From RBG-13-68-16 sp050018455 (GTDB lineage: Bacteria; Acidobacteriota; Thermoanaerobaculia; Thermoanaerobaculales; Thermoanaerobaculaceae), in contig JBEKAA010000001.1 of NCBI GenBank assembly GCA_050018455.1, positions 124,001-188,000 on the forward strand: 64,000 nt of DNA, in the 5' to 3' direction. Each line of letters starts with the position of its first letter. Position 1 is the first letter of the stretch. This document shows positions 31,780 to 40,085 of the stretch, piece after piece. The position numbers and the translations under genes are program-made. The notes beneath the pieces are model-generated. The model saw nothing but the letters and a program-made list of their open reading frames with translations. It was not told where the DNA came from and ran no database searches.

Positions 31780-32323
31780 TGGCACCTTCCCCGGCAACCT
31801 GTTCGACCTCCTCCGGCGTCGGCAGCGCGGAGAGGTCGGGCAGGCCGAAGTGTACCAGGAACTCCTTGCTCGTCCGGTAGAGCAGCGGCGTGCCCACCAC
31901 CTGCTTCCGCCCGGCGACGACCACCAGCTTGCGCTCGACGAGCGTCCGGACCACCGCGGCCGAGTTCACTCCGCGCAGGAAGCTGATTTCGGGCATCGTG
32001 ATCGGCTGGCGATACGCGATCACGGCCAACGTCTCGAGCGCCGCCTGCGAGAGGCGCGCCCGCGCCCGGTATCCCAGGTACTCCCGCATCGCCCACTCGT
32101 GCTCGGATCGTGTCGCGAGCCGCCATCCGCCGCCCACGTGCTCGACCTGGAGGCCGCTTCCCTCACCCTCGTGCCGGAGGCGGACGAATTCGATGGCATC
32201 CTCGACCTGTTTGGCCTCGACACCCTCTCCCGCAACCGCAACGAGCGCGTCGAGCGTGACCGGGTCACCGGCCACCGCGAGGATGGCTTCGATCATGGCA
32301 GCGAGGTTCTTGAACTCAGGCAT
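31769..32323 (-). CDS. scpB: segregation and condensation protein B
   Basis: 184 residues with two winged-helix domains: MIEAILAVAGDPVTLDAL and the conserved ALETLAVIAYRQPITMPEIS, then GRKQVVGTPLLYRTSKEFL. Part of the Smc-ScpAB condensin. It overlaps scpA by 8 bases and rluB by 11. Confidence 0.94.
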   Translation of the reverse strand: MPEFKNLAAMIEAILAVAGDPVTLDALVAVAGEGVEAKQVEDAIEFVRLRHEGEGSGLQVEHVGGGWRLATRSEHEWAMREYLGYRARARLSQAALETLAVIAYRQPITMPEISFLRGVNSAAVVRTLVERKLVVVAGRKQVVGTPLLYRTSKEFLVHFGLPDLSALPTPEEVEQVAGEGASEP

Positions 32324-33086
32324 CGGTCAGGGCATCCATCGGGAGCGCCGCCCCCGTCGGCGTCAGGTAGATCTCGGCGAACGGCCGCCGCTGGTGGGTT
32401 CTGGCCGCACCGAGCCGGACCAGTTCGAGCGCGGCGAGCAGCAGGGTCACGCTCTCCAGGCGGTCCGGTCGTGTCAGCAGATGCGAGAGCAGCGGGAAGC
32501 TCCGCTGCCTCCGGATGAGTTCGAAGAGCTCCACGATCTTGTCGCGCACCGAGAAGCGGATCGGCTCGAGCAGAAGCGTCTGGGGGTGCTCGCGCACGTG
32601 CCGCTCGAGCACTTTCGTGAGCGCCCTCGACAACGCGAGCACGTCCACGTCCTCGAGGTCCAGCTCCACTTCTTCCGGCGCCGCGGGCGCGGCGAACCGC
32701 ACCGCCTCGACGCCGCGCCGCAGCTCCACGAGGCCGGCCAGCTCGGCCGCTGCTGCTTTCACTTTTTCGTACTCGACAAGCCGCTCGACCAGCTCCTGGC
32801 GAGGGTCTTTCTCCTCGCCCTCGTGGCGCGGGAGGAGCAGCCGCGACTTGATCAGCAGCAACCAGGCGGCGTACACCAGGTACTCGCCCGCGATCTCCAG
32901 GTCCAACTCCTCCATTGCGCGCAGCGCATCGTGATACTGGGCGCAGATCCGGGCGATCGGGATGTCCCAGATCGAGACCTTCTCCTCCCGCACCAGGTGC
33001 AGAAGGAGGTCCAGCGGGCCCTCGAATACCGGGAGGACCACCGACGGGCGCAGGGGGGCGTCGCCGCCTACGACAGCAGGATCCAT
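32316..33086 (-). CDS. scpA: segregation and condensation protein A
   Basis: 256 residues. Kleisin with N-terminal VFEGPLDLLLHLVREEKVSIWDIPIA and AAWLLLIKSRLLLPR, and a C-terminal winged helix ending near AEIYLTPTG. It bridges Smc heads with ScpB. The start overlaps the peptidase gene by 19 bases. Confidence 0.94.
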   Translation of the reverse strand: MDPAVVGGDAPLRPSVVLPVFEGPLDLLLHLVREEKVSIWDIPIARICAQYHDALRAMEELDLEIAGEYLVYAAWLLLIKSRLLLPRHEGEEKDPRQELVERLVEYEKVKAAAAELAGLVELRRGVEAVRFAAPAAPEEVELDLEDVDVLALSRALTKVLERHVREHPQTLLLEPIRFSVRDKIVELFELIRRQRSFPLLSHLLTRPDRLESVTLLLAALELVRLGAARTHQRRPFAEIYLTPTGAALPMDALTDA

Positions 33087-33757
33087 AGGAGTCCGGTCAC
33101 GAACGGCCTCAGGATGATCCCCAGGAAGCCCGTCCACATCAGCGCGAAGAGGAGGAGGAAGCCGTACCTTCCTAGCTGGGCCCACTGCCAGTGCAGCCGA
33201 GGCGGCAGCAACGCCCCAACGACGTGGCTCCCATCCAGCGGAGGGATAGGGATCAGGTTGAAAACAGCCAGCACGATGTTGACAGTGGCCAGGGAGAAGA
33301 GCAGGTAGATGAGCGGCGCCGCAATCCCGCTCGCCCCGAGCGCGCCGTGCTCGAGCATTGCCGTCAACATCCCTGGGAACGACGGCATCGCGGCCTTGAC
33401 CACGAGGAGAACCCCGGTGACGGCGATCGCCAGCACAACGTTCGCAGCGGGGCCTGCCAGCCCCACCAGCGCCGGGTCCCGGCGCTGGTTGCGGAGGTTC
33501 CGCGTCACGAACGGGACGGGTTTGGCCCAGCCGATGACCGGCGCGCCGACCGCCGCAAGCATCAGAGGAAAGAGAACCGTTCCGATCGGATCGATGTGCT
33601 TGAGAGGATTGAGCGTGATTCGGCCGAGCCAGCGTGCGGTCGGGTCTCCGAGGCGGTCTGCAACCCATCCGTGCGCCGATTCGTGCACCGAGAGCGAGAG
33701 CGCGAAGGCCAGGAGCTGAATGACGATCTCCGGCAGCCGGAGCACCAGGTTCTCCAT
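33068..33757 (-). CDS. site-2 protease family (M50) membrane metalloprotease
   Basis: 229 residues, about five to six membrane segments. Zinc motif HESAH (25-29), NPLKHIDPIGT and the third ligand region NLIPIPPLDGSHV. A short S2P-like rhomboid-sized form often found upstream of scpA. A TACCAT lies 9 bases before the ATG and there is no Shine-Dalgarno. First gene of the peptidase-scpA-scpB-rluB-hisC set. Confidence 0.92.
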   Translation of the reverse strand: MENLVLRLPEIVIQLLAFALSLSVHESAHGWVADRLGDPTARWLGRITLNPLKHIDPIGTVLFPLMLAAVGAPVIGWAKPVPFVTRNLRNQRRDPALVGLAGPAANVVLAIAVTGVLLVVKAAMPSFPGMLTAMLEHGALGASGIAAPLIYLLFSLATVNIVLAVFNLIPIPPLDGSHVVGALLPPRLHWQWAQLGRYGFLLLFALMWTGFLGIILRPFVTGLLWILLS

Positions 33758-33787
33758 CGCGCGGCCATGGTACCAGACGCTCCCGTT

Positions 33788-34045
33788 CTACTTGGACTCC
33801 TCCACCTCCACGGCGACGTGCCCGCCGTCACAGGCCGAGATACGAAAACGGCGGGTCCCGGCGTCCCGAACCAGGAATACGCGAATCAGCTCACTGCCGC
33901 CCGACGCAGGCCCTTCCACCCAGGCCTTGTCGATGGTCAGCTCCAGCACCCGGTCGCCCAGGCGCAGCCGCACCGGCCGCTCGAAGGCGCGGTGCCCATC
34001 GTGCCATTCCACCTCGGCGGCGAGCCACTGCCAGCCCGTTCGCAT
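33788..34045 (-). CDS. hypothetical small beta-rich protein
   Basis: 85 residues beginning MRTGWQWLAAEVEWHDGHRAFERP. Alternating strands, no Cys pair, no signal peptide. Not recognised. GCGGGG precedes the ATG; TAGGAT (34064-34069 region, minus) is a possible -10. It fills the gap between the peptidase gene and folB on the minus strand. Confidence 0.5.
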   Translation of the reverse strand: MRTGWQWLAAEVEWHDGHRAFERPVRLRLGDRVLELTIDKAWVEGPASGGSELIRVFLVRDAGTRRFRISACDGGHVAVEVEESK

Positions 34046-34109
34046 TCCCCGCTTCCGGGACCCGATCCTACTCCTGACGTCGCTGCTAAACTCTGTCGAG
34101 GAGGCCCAA

Positions 34110-34481
34110 GTGGAGGACCGCGTCTACGTGCAAGGCCTCGAGCTCTACTGTGTCATCGGCGTCCAGCCGTGGGAGCGGCAGGTCAAGCAGAAGGTGCGAA
34201 TCGACCTCGAGATGGAGGCCGATTGCCGCCCTGCGGGAGCCGGCGACGACGCCGCGCTCGCCGTCGACTACAAGGCGGTCGCCAAGCGGGTGCAACAGCT
34301 GGTTGAGGGATCGTCCTTCCAGCTCGTCGAGGCGCTCGCGGAGCGGATCGCCTCGGTGCTTCTCGCGGAATTCCCCCGAGCGGACTCAGTGAAGGTCCGC
34401 CTCTCCAAACCTGGCGCCGTGCGCTACGCCGAGAGCGTTGGAATCGCGATCGAGCGCCGGCGCGAGGGCTCGTCCACCTGA
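34110..34481 (+). CDS. folB: dihydroneopterin aldolase
   Basis: 123 residues from GTG 34110 with GAGGAGG 5 bases upstream. Contains VYVQGLELYCVIGVQPWERQ, the catalytic-region VDYKAVAKRVQQLVE, FQLVEALAERIA and RLSKPGAV. It makes 6-hydroxymethyl-dihydropterin in folate synthesis. The stop overlaps the folK ATG. TAAACT (34086-34091) is a plausible -10. Confidence 0.93.
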   Translation: MEDRVYVQGLELYCVIGVQPWERQVKQKVRIDLEMEADCRPAGAGDDAALAVDYKAVAKRVQQLVEGSSFQLVEALAERIASVLLAEFPRADSVKVRLSKPGAVRYAESVGIAIERRREGSST

Positions 34482-34981
34482 TGCGCGCCTTCGTCGCGCT
34501 CGGCTCAAACATCGACCCGAGGTCGAACCTTGGAAGCGCGGTCGCGAAGCTCGCCCGCCGCTTCACGGTGCTGGGGGTCTCACCCGTGTACCGGACCGTC
34601 CCGGTCGGCGACACCGATCAGGCCGATTTCTGGAACCTGGCCGTCGAGATCGAGACCGCCGAGTGTCCCGCGGCGGTGCACGACGCGTTGCGGGAGATCG
34701 AGGCGCTCATCGGCCGGCGGCGGGATCCGGCACGCCCGTTCGGGCCGCGGACTGCGGACCTCGACCTCGTTCTCGTCGACGGTGTTAAGGGCCGCTTCGG
34801 CGCGCTCGAGCTTCCCTCTCCCCTGATCGAGCGCGCGTCGTTCGTCGCCGTGCCGCTCGCCGACCTCGCTCCCGAGCTTTGCCCTCCCGGGCTGTCACTC
34901 ACCCTGCACGATCTCGCCCTCGCGGCCGTGGCCGGCGACGAGCGCCCGCCGCGGCGCCTGGACGTGGAGCTCCGCCCGTGA
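34481..34981 (+). CDS. folK: hydroxymethyl-dihydropterin pyrophosphokinase
   Basis: 166 residues. Motifs ALGSNIDPR, VYRTVPVG, FWNLAVEIET and RPFGPRTADLDLVLVDG (the DxD metal site). It transfers pyrophosphate from ATP to the FolB product. Start and stop overlap both neighbours, indicating coupled translation. Confidence 0.94.
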   Translation: MRAFVALGSNIDPRSNLGSAVAKLARRFTVLGVSPVYRTVPVGDTDQADFWNLAVEIETAECPAAVHDALREIEALIGRRRDPARPFGPRTADLDLVLVDGVKGRFGALELPSPLIERASFVAVPLADLAPELCPPGLSLTLHDLALAAVAGDERPPRRLDVELRP

Positions 34982-35709
34982 GCGCCGGCAAGGTTGCCCT
35001 GGTCACGGGCGGCGCGGTGCGAGTCGGTCGTGCCATCGTCACCGAGCTCGCCGGGGCCGGCTGGGCCGTGGCGTTCACCTACCGGAGCTCGGCCGCCGCG
35101 GCGAGCGAGCTCGTCGCAACGCTCGGACAGAATGGCTTCCGTACAGTGGCGATCGAGACCGATCTCGACGCCGCCGAGTCCTGGCCCTCGGTCGCGGAGC
35201 GCGTGCAGTCCGAGCTGGGCGGCCTTGACGCCCTCGTCAACAGCGCCGCCGTCTTCCCGCGTACCCCGCTTCCTGAGCTCACGCCCGCGCAGATGGCCGC
35301 CGTCCTCCGCACCAACATGGAAGCGCCGATCTTCCTCACGCGGGCGTGCGCTCCGATGCTGCGGGAGCGCCGCGGCGCCGTCGTCAACATCGCGGATATC
35401 TACGGCAGTTTCCCGTTGCGCGAGCACCTGGCGTACTCGGTATCCAAGGCCGCTTTGATCGCGGCGACACGCGCCCTGGCGGTCGAGCTCGCCCCCGAGG
35501 TGCGCGTCAACGCAGTGGCCCCGGGGATCGCGATCTTCCCGGAAGGGTACGACCAGGCGACCCGCGACCGCCTTCTCGCCAGAACGCTTCTCCGGAGAGA
35601 GGGAAGCGCGGCGGAGATCGCGCGCGTGGTGCGTTTTCTCATCGAGGGCGTCGACACCGTCACCGGCCAGGTCATCACGGTCGACGGCGGGAGGACGCTC
35701 GTCCCCTAA
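34978..35709 (+). CDS. SDR-family pteridine reductase (FolM/PTR1-like)
   Basis: 243 residues from GTG 34978. Rossmann motif TGGAVRVG, whose Arg replaces the usual Gly pattern and is typical of pteridine reductases, NSAAVFPR, and the catalytic YSVSKAA. The C-terminus has GQVITVDGGRTLVP. Its place directly after folB-folK supports reduction of dihydropterin or dihydrofolate over a generic SDR role. The GTG overlaps the folK stop (GTGA). Confidence 0.87.
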   Translation: MSAGKVALVTGGAVRVGRAIVTELAGAGWAVAFTYRSSAAAASELVATLGQNGFRTVAIETDLDAAESWPSVAERVQSELGGLDALVNSAAVFPRTPLPELTPAQMAAVLRTNMEAPIFLTRACAPMLRERRGAVVNIADIYGSFPLREHLAYSVSKAALIAATRALAVELAPEVRVNAVAPGIAIFPEGYDQATRDRLLARTLLRREGSAAEIARVVRFLIEGVDTVTGQVITVDGGRTLVP

Positions 35710-35729
35710 AGGCGAGGAAGACGGAAAAC

Positions 35730-35855
35730 GTCAAAGGTCAAAGGGAAAACAAGGAACAGCAGCAGAGGAGCCGAGGAGCGCGGGAGCGGAGGGGCCGAAG
35801 AGAACCCGCTTCCGAATCGAGCCTTCCCTCTTCCCTTTTCCCTTTGACCTTTGAC
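35730..35855. repeat. intergenic perfect inverted repeat built on GTCAAAG (locus E)
   Basis: Arms 35730-35749 and 35836-35855 are exact 20-base reverse complements (GTCAAAGGTCAAAGGGAAAA and its complement), loop 86 bases. It spans the gap between convergent genes; the right arm ends 7 bases from the reductase stop. The loop is purine-rich and holds no gene. Confidence 0.8.
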
Positions 35856-35861
35856 CTCGTC

Positions 35862-37037
35862 TCATTGGTCGAAGATCGGCGAGGCCACGGGCGGCGAAGG
35901 ACGCGCCAGCAGCCAGTACGGCGTCAGGCCGGCCATTCCCGCCAGCGCCTTCGCCGGCGACACCGTTCCGCTGAGCACCCCCATGAAGAGGTTGCTCACG
36001 AGCCTGTTGCGCACGCCGAACCGGAAGCCGAGACGCGGCGACGTGTAGAACAGCCGTGCCGCGAGCCGCGCCGCTGCGAGGTCGAATCTGAGGCCACGCA
36101 TCCGCCTATCGTACGAGCTCAGCGTGCACTTCCCCTCGAGCGTCGAGACGATCGCCTCCGCCGCAAGGTTGCCGCTCCTGATGGCGGAGTAGATTCCCTC
36201 ACCGAACATCGGGTCTCCAACCCCCGCCGCGTCGCCAACCAGCAGCACGCCGTGCGAGGCGAGGCGGCGCGCCACGGGCATGACGGGAATGCAGAGCGCC
36301 TTGACTGCGATCCGCTCGTACCCCCGCAGGATCCGGTAGCGAGCGATGAACGCCTCGAGGAGCCCCCGCACGTCGAGGTTGTCGCGACGCTTTGCGTACC
36401 TGTACAGGCCGACGTTCAGGTGATCGCGCTTCGGGAACACCCACCCGTAGCCCGCCGGGATCGCGCCGAGGTCGAAGATGCATGCGTCGCCCACCAGGTC
36501 GAGCACGCCTGGTGCAGGCCACAGCAAGGCCTCGATGGCCGGCACAAGGTGCGGGGCTGCGCGTGGCAGCAGTTGCATCCGGACCCTGCTGTAGACGCCG
36601 TCGGCTCCTACGAGCACGCGCGCCGTCACCGCGCCGCTCGACGTCCGGACCTTGATCAGCCCACCGCGAGACTCGAAGCTTTCGAACGATTCGCGCTCGC
36701 GGAGCACTGCGCCGGCCGTCACCGCTCTCCTTGCCATGAAGCCGTCGAGAACGGCGCGCTGAACCATCGCCCCTATCCCGGGCCGCTCGCACCGTACGGG
36801 GTGACCTCCGTCGCACGCGATGAAGGCCACGCCGGCCTGGCGCTCGATAACCGGCGATAGCGAGAACGGTGACTCCCTCAGAGCCTTTGCCGAAAGACCG
36901 CCTCCGCACACCTTGTGGCGGGGCAACGCCTCCTTGTCCACCATCAGGACACGCACGCCGGCCGATGCGAGGCGGTACGCCGCAGTGTTCCCGGCCGGCC
37001 CGCACCCGATCACGACGACGTCGAACTCGGGCGTCAC
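35862..37037 (-). CDS. geranylgeranyl reductase family FAD oxidoreductase
   Basis: 391 residues from GTG 37037. FAD-binding GCGPAG (11-16), the DKEALPRHKVCGGGL segment typical of geranylgeranyl reductases, GADGVYSRVR, AGYGWVFPKRDHLNVGL, and the second FAD motif VGDAAGVGDPMFGEGI. It should reduce isoprenoid chains of quinones, lipids or pigments. A TATCAT lies 6 bases before the GTG and there is no Shine-Dalgarno. Confidence 0.9.
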   Translation of the reverse strand: MTPEFDVVVIGCGPAGNTAAYRLASAGVRVLMVDKEALPRHKVCGGGLSAKALRESPFSLSPVIERQAGVAFIACDGGHPVRCERPGIGAMVQRAVLDGFMARRAVTAGAVLRERESFESFESRGGLIKVRTSSGAVTARVLVGADGVYSRVRMQLLPRAAPHLVPAIEALLWPAPGVLDLVGDACIFDLGAIPAGYGWVFPKRDHLNVGLYRYAKRRDNLDVRGLLEAFIARYRILRGYERIAVKALCIPVMPVARRLASHGVLLVGDAAGVGDPMFGEGIYSAIRSGNLAAEAIVSTLEGKCTLSSYDRRMRGLRFDLAAARLAARLFYTSPRLGFRFGVRNRLVSNLFMGVLSGTVSPAKALAGMAGLTPYWLLARPSPPVASPIFDQ

Positions 37038-37043
37038 GATTGG

Positions 37044-37049
37044 ATGATA
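37044..37049 (-). promoter_or_regulatory. -10 element TATCAT giving a leaderless reductase mRNA
   Basis: Five of six match to TATAAT on the minus strand, then 6 bases to GTG 37037. Divergent from the kinase promoter 53 bases away. Confidence 0.45.
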
Positions 37050-37101
37050 GCGCGTCGCGAGACGGTCTCGCTCGCAGTTTCGCTGCCGGCACGACCTCCC
37101 G

Positions 37102-37107
37102 TATACT
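37102..37107 (+). promoter_or_regulatory. -10 element TATACT for the lipid kinase gene
   Basis: TATACT, 3 bases to GTG 37111 and 6 bases to GTG 37114. The second start would make a leaderless message with normal -10 spacing. Confidence 0.45.
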
Positions 37108-37110
37108 CTC

Positions 37111-37992
37111 GTGGTGCTCCTCATCGTGAACCCCGCAGCGGCCGGCGGCAGCGTCGGCAGGCATTGGCAACAGCTCCACCGACGCCTACGCAGCGTAGGC
37201 TTCGACCCACCGCTGGTGTTCACCGAGGCCCCCGACCACGCGACTCGGCTCGCCGCTGAAGCCGTGCGCATGGGAGAGACCGTCGTGGTGGCCGCCGGCG
37301 GCGACGGGACCATCTGTGAGACGCTCCAGGGACTGTACGACGCCGGCGGAGCCGCTCTCGGCATCCTTCCCCTCGGAACCGGAAACGACGCAGCCCGTAC
37401 CCTGGGCCTGCCCCTGCAGCTCGAGGACGCAGCGAAGGCGATAGCGGCCGGCCGCACCAGGCGAGTGGACCTCATCCTCGCCGGCGACCGCATCGTGCTC
37501 AACGCGATAGGCATCGGCCTGCTCGGCGCCATCAACGTGAACGCGGCCTCGATCAAGGTCGTGCGCGGCATCGCTGCGTACCTCGCGGCCGCCGCCGGCA
37601 CGCTTTTCCGCTACCGCTGCCCGGAGATCACCCTCACGAACGGCTCCTTCGTCTACAACGGGGCGATGACGATCCTCGCGATCCACAACGGAGTGACCAC
37701 GGGCGGCGGCTTCCGGCTGACGCCTGCGGCGTTGCCCGACGACGGCCAGCTGGACGCGTGCCTGGTCGAAGGCACGGGGGTGCCGGCACGGCTCCCACGC
37801 CTGGTGGCCGCCGTACGGGGGACGCTCGCCAAGAAAGCCGGCTCCCACGAAATCCGGTTCACTCGGCTCGAGTTGCGAACGGGGGTTCCGCTCCCCTGCC
37901 ACTTCGACGGCAACCCCTCCCACATCGAGCCCCCAGGGATGACCTTCGAGGTGTTGCCGGCGGCCCAGACGGTGATCGGCGCGGAGGGCTAG
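37111..37992 (+). CDS. diacylglycerol/lipid kinase family protein
   Basis: 293 residues, or 292 if GTG 37114 is used. DAGK catalytic motif VAAGGDGTICETLQG (GGDGT at 63-67) and LPLGTGNDAARTLGLP; C-terminal part includes FHFDG-type CHFDGNPSH. Bacterial members phosphorylate diacylglycerol or other lipids (YegS, DgkB). It is divergent from the isoprenoid reductase, so both may act on membrane lipids (inference). Confidence 0.9.
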   Translation: MVLLIVNPAAAGGSVGRHWQQLHRRLRSVGFDPPLVFTEAPDHATRLAAEAVRMGETVVVAAGGDGTICETLQGLYDAGGAALGILPLGTGNDAARTLGLPLQLEDAAKAIAAGRTRRVDLILAGDRIVLNAIGIGLLGAINVNAASIKVVRGIAAYLAAAAGTLFRYRCPEITLTNGSFVYNGAMTILAIHNGVTTGGGFRLTPAALPDDGQLDACLVEGTGVPARLPRLVAAVRGTLAKKAGSHEIRFTRLELRTGVPLPCHFDGNPSHIEPPGMTFEVLPAAQTVIGAEG

Positions 37993-38068
37993 TCCCTCCC
38001 CCGTCGTGCCAAGCTGGGCCGCTGCTACCTGCGAATCGACGTTGCCGGACCCTTCTTGGGCTTGGTTT

Positions 38069-38629
38069 TCAGTGCTTCGGCGTCGCGCACTCGGCGGTCC
38101 GGAGAAGGCTGAACGTCATCGCCGCGGCCGCAGAGTTCTTCTCGTTGGCCAGCACGGTGACGCCCAGACGCAGCGGGCCAACGGCCATGACACCCTGCGT
38201 CGTCACACGGAATTCGCCGGCGGGGAGCTCCGGGCGCTTGTCCGTCAAGATGTAGAAGAACCCGGAGCCGTCGGTTCCGCCCACCTTTTGCAGCTCGATC
38301 TTCTTCTCCACGGCCCCGGACAGCATCGCCTCCCCCATCGCCTTGGCACTCTTCCTGATGTCGCCGGTGCTCTTGAGCGAGGAGTCCTCCTTGGGCGCGA
38401 AACCGGATATCAGCACCTCGGCCGGGGGCCCCGCCTTGGGTACGAGCCGGATCTGAACTGCACCTGGTGCGGGGGTGTGCGTCTCGGCCTTCCAGCCCTC
38501 CGGCAAGGCAAACCGCAACGTGCATACGCCGGAGACGACCTGTTCCTGCCACTCCACCAGTCCCTGCGCAGCGGCTTGCCCGCTCACCAAAGCGGCAGCC
38601 AGCACGAACGCAACGGCGAGATTCTTCAT
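38069..38629 (-). CDS. secreted protein of unknown function
   Basis: 186 residues with a clear signal peptide (MKNLAVAFVLAAALVSGQAA, then AQGL). The mature part is beta-rich (LRFALPEGWKAE, ILTDKRPELPAGEF) with two Cys, at about 37 and 182. Not recognised; it recalls small lipid-binding or PsbP-like folds but nothing specific. TAGGCT (38642-38637) lies 7 bases before the ATG and no Shine-Dalgarno is seen. Confidence 0.7.
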   Translation of the reverse strand: MKNLAVAFVLAAALVSGQAAAQGLVEWQEQVVSGVCTLRFALPEGWKAETHTPAPGAVQIRLVPKAGPPAEVLISGFAPKEDSSLKSTGDIRKSAKAMGEAMLSGAVEKKIELQKVGGTDGSGFFYILTDKRPELPAGEFRVTTQGVMAVGPLRLGVTVLANEKNSAAAAMTFSLLRTAECATPKH

Positions 38630-38636
38630 GGCGTGC

Positions 38637-38642
38637 AGCCTA
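38637..38642 (-). promoter_or_regulatory. candidate -10 element TAGGCT (leaderless)
   Basis: Minus strand TAGGCT, 7 bases to ATG 38629. Confidence 0.3.
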
Positions 38643-38714
38643 GCACCGCCCTTGCCCCGCGGGAGATGAGGAAGGCTCGCTCCCGGCCGCACAGGGCTCG
38701 GCCGGAGCGCGACC

Positions 38715-39248
38715 TCACGTTCCGGGGGGTACGCCGTACCGATCGTGGAGGATCGCCATGTGGTGCGCGACGTGTCCGGCCATGATGAACGCCAGCGCGC
38801 GGACCGAAACCGGCTTGCCGCTCGCCACGCCGACCCGCGACCAGGCCCGCGCCGGGAGGTGCCTGAGGAGACGCAGCGTCGCGGAGCGGACGGCGCCGAA
38901 CTCCTCCACCAGTCCGGCAAGCGGAATCGAGTCGTGGCCCGAGGCGCGGGCGTACTCGTTCTCATCGAAGGCAGGGAGCGGCGCCTTCTCCCCTCGGGCG
39001 AATGCCAGCGCCCGGTATGCGAATACGCGCTCGCAGTCCGTGCAGTGCCCGACCACTTCTCGGACGCTCCACTTCTCCGGGGCGTACCGGAACCCGGCCC
39101 GAGCCTCCGGGAGCGCGTGAAGCGCCTGCCGCACAACCCCTCCCTGCTTCTCGAGCGTACTCAGGATGTCACCGCCACGCACGAGTGCCACGTAGCGATC
39201 GAAGTACGGCGCGTACTCATGTGCCTCGGGTTGCCCCACGGGTTCCAT
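38715..39248 (-). CDS. DinB-family protein
   Basis: 177 residues. Four-helix DinB fold with metal-site His residues in REVVGHCTDCERVFAYRAL and AGHVAHHMAIL. Family members are metal-dependent thiol transferases or of unknown role. GGGAGGATCT precedes the ATG. It is more canonical than the DinB-like gene at 23160. Confidence 0.85.
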   Translation of the reverse strand: MEPVGQPEAHEYAPYFDRYVALVRGGDILSTLEKQGGVVRQALHALPEARAGFRYAPEKWSVREVVGHCTDCERVFAYRALAFARGEKAPLPAFDENEYARASGHDSIPLAGLVEEFGAVRSATLRLLRHLPARAWSRVGVASGKPVSVRALAFIMAGHVAHHMAILHDRYGVPPGT

Positions 39249-39400
39249 GGCAAGATCCTCCCACTCCGTCGAGAGTAGCAGGAGCGCTGTACCCTCCCCG
39301 CCTCGGCCTCGAAAAGAGGCGGCGACCCGCTGAGCGACTCGTGCGGGGGTCCGATGCTGTTTTTCATGGAGCGCACCGCCGGCTCCCGGATCGCGCCAAT

Positions 39401-39883
39401 TTATCGCAGAAGCTTGACGTACCGAAGCGTCTCGGTGCGATACCCCACCCGCTCGTAGACGGCGCGCGCATGATGGTTTCCCTCGAAAACCGTTAGGGTG
39501 AGCCGCCCGAACCCCGCCTCGCGGGCCCACGTCTCCGCCGCCTTCATCAACGCGCCGGCCACTCCGCGACCTTCCGCATGCGCCGCCACCGCGATGATGC
39601 TCACGTGCCCGTGCGCCTCCTCCGTGAAGTAGTCGCTCGTTCGCTCGAGGTAGACGAAGCCGAGGGGCTCGCCGTCGACGCCCTCGGCGACGAGCATGAC
39701 CGCCCCGGCGGGAGGCGCGGAGAAGAACCGGCGGACCGCCCTCGCCTCGCCTTCCACAAGCTCCGCCGCGGTCCGCCACGAGGGCGGCCCGAAATCACCC
39801 AATCGGCCCACGGCTTTCAGAACCGACGGCAGATCCTCTGGGCGCGCAGGCCGGACGGTCACTTCGACTGGGGTGTGGGACAT
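39401..39883 (-). CDS. GNAT-family N-acetyltransferase
   Basis: 160 residues from ATG 39883. GNAT fold with VSIIAVAAHAEGRGVAGALM (acetyl-CoA loop) and FEGNHHARAVYERVGYR. Substrate unknown. A TACGGT lies 5 bases upstream, so this may be another leaderless gene; an in-frame start at 39967 is less likely. Confidence 0.85.
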   Translation of the reverse strand: MSHTPVEVTVRPARPEDLPSVLKAVGRLGDFGPPSWRTAAELVEGEARAVRRFFSAPPAGAVMLVAEGVDGEPLGFVYLERTSDYFTEEAHGHVSIIAVAAHAEGRGVAGALMKAAETWAREAGFGRLTLTVFEGNHHARAVYERVGYRTETLRYVKLLR

Positions 39884-39968
39884 GCTTAACCGTATCAGGA
39901 CCGGAAGTCGCCCGCCAGGGCTCGCCCTCCACGGTCCTCGCATAGGACCACCTCGCAAAGGGAACACA

Positions 39969-39993
39969 GAGGGCGGGGGTTCGCCCCGCCCTC
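39969..39993 (-). terminator. GC-rich hairpin downstream of the cDPG synthetase gene
   Basis: 10-bp perfect stem GAGGGCGGGG / CCCCGCCCTC with a 5-base loop, about 93 bases after the stop. No T-run follows on either side, so it may be a rho-assisted or stability hairpin. The rest of 39884-40085 shows nothing. Confidence 0.45.
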
Positions 39994-40085
39994 CGGTTCA
40001 ACCTTGGACTCCCTTGCAAATCTGGTGACTACAAAACCGGTCGCCCGCGGGAAGTGGGCTGACGCCGCCCGCAAGCGAACCAAGG

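Noticed and set aside
39969..39993. Strong intrinsic terminator after the cDPG synthetase gene
   Set aside because: The stem is good but there is no T-run on either strand, so it is listed only as a hairpin with low confidence.
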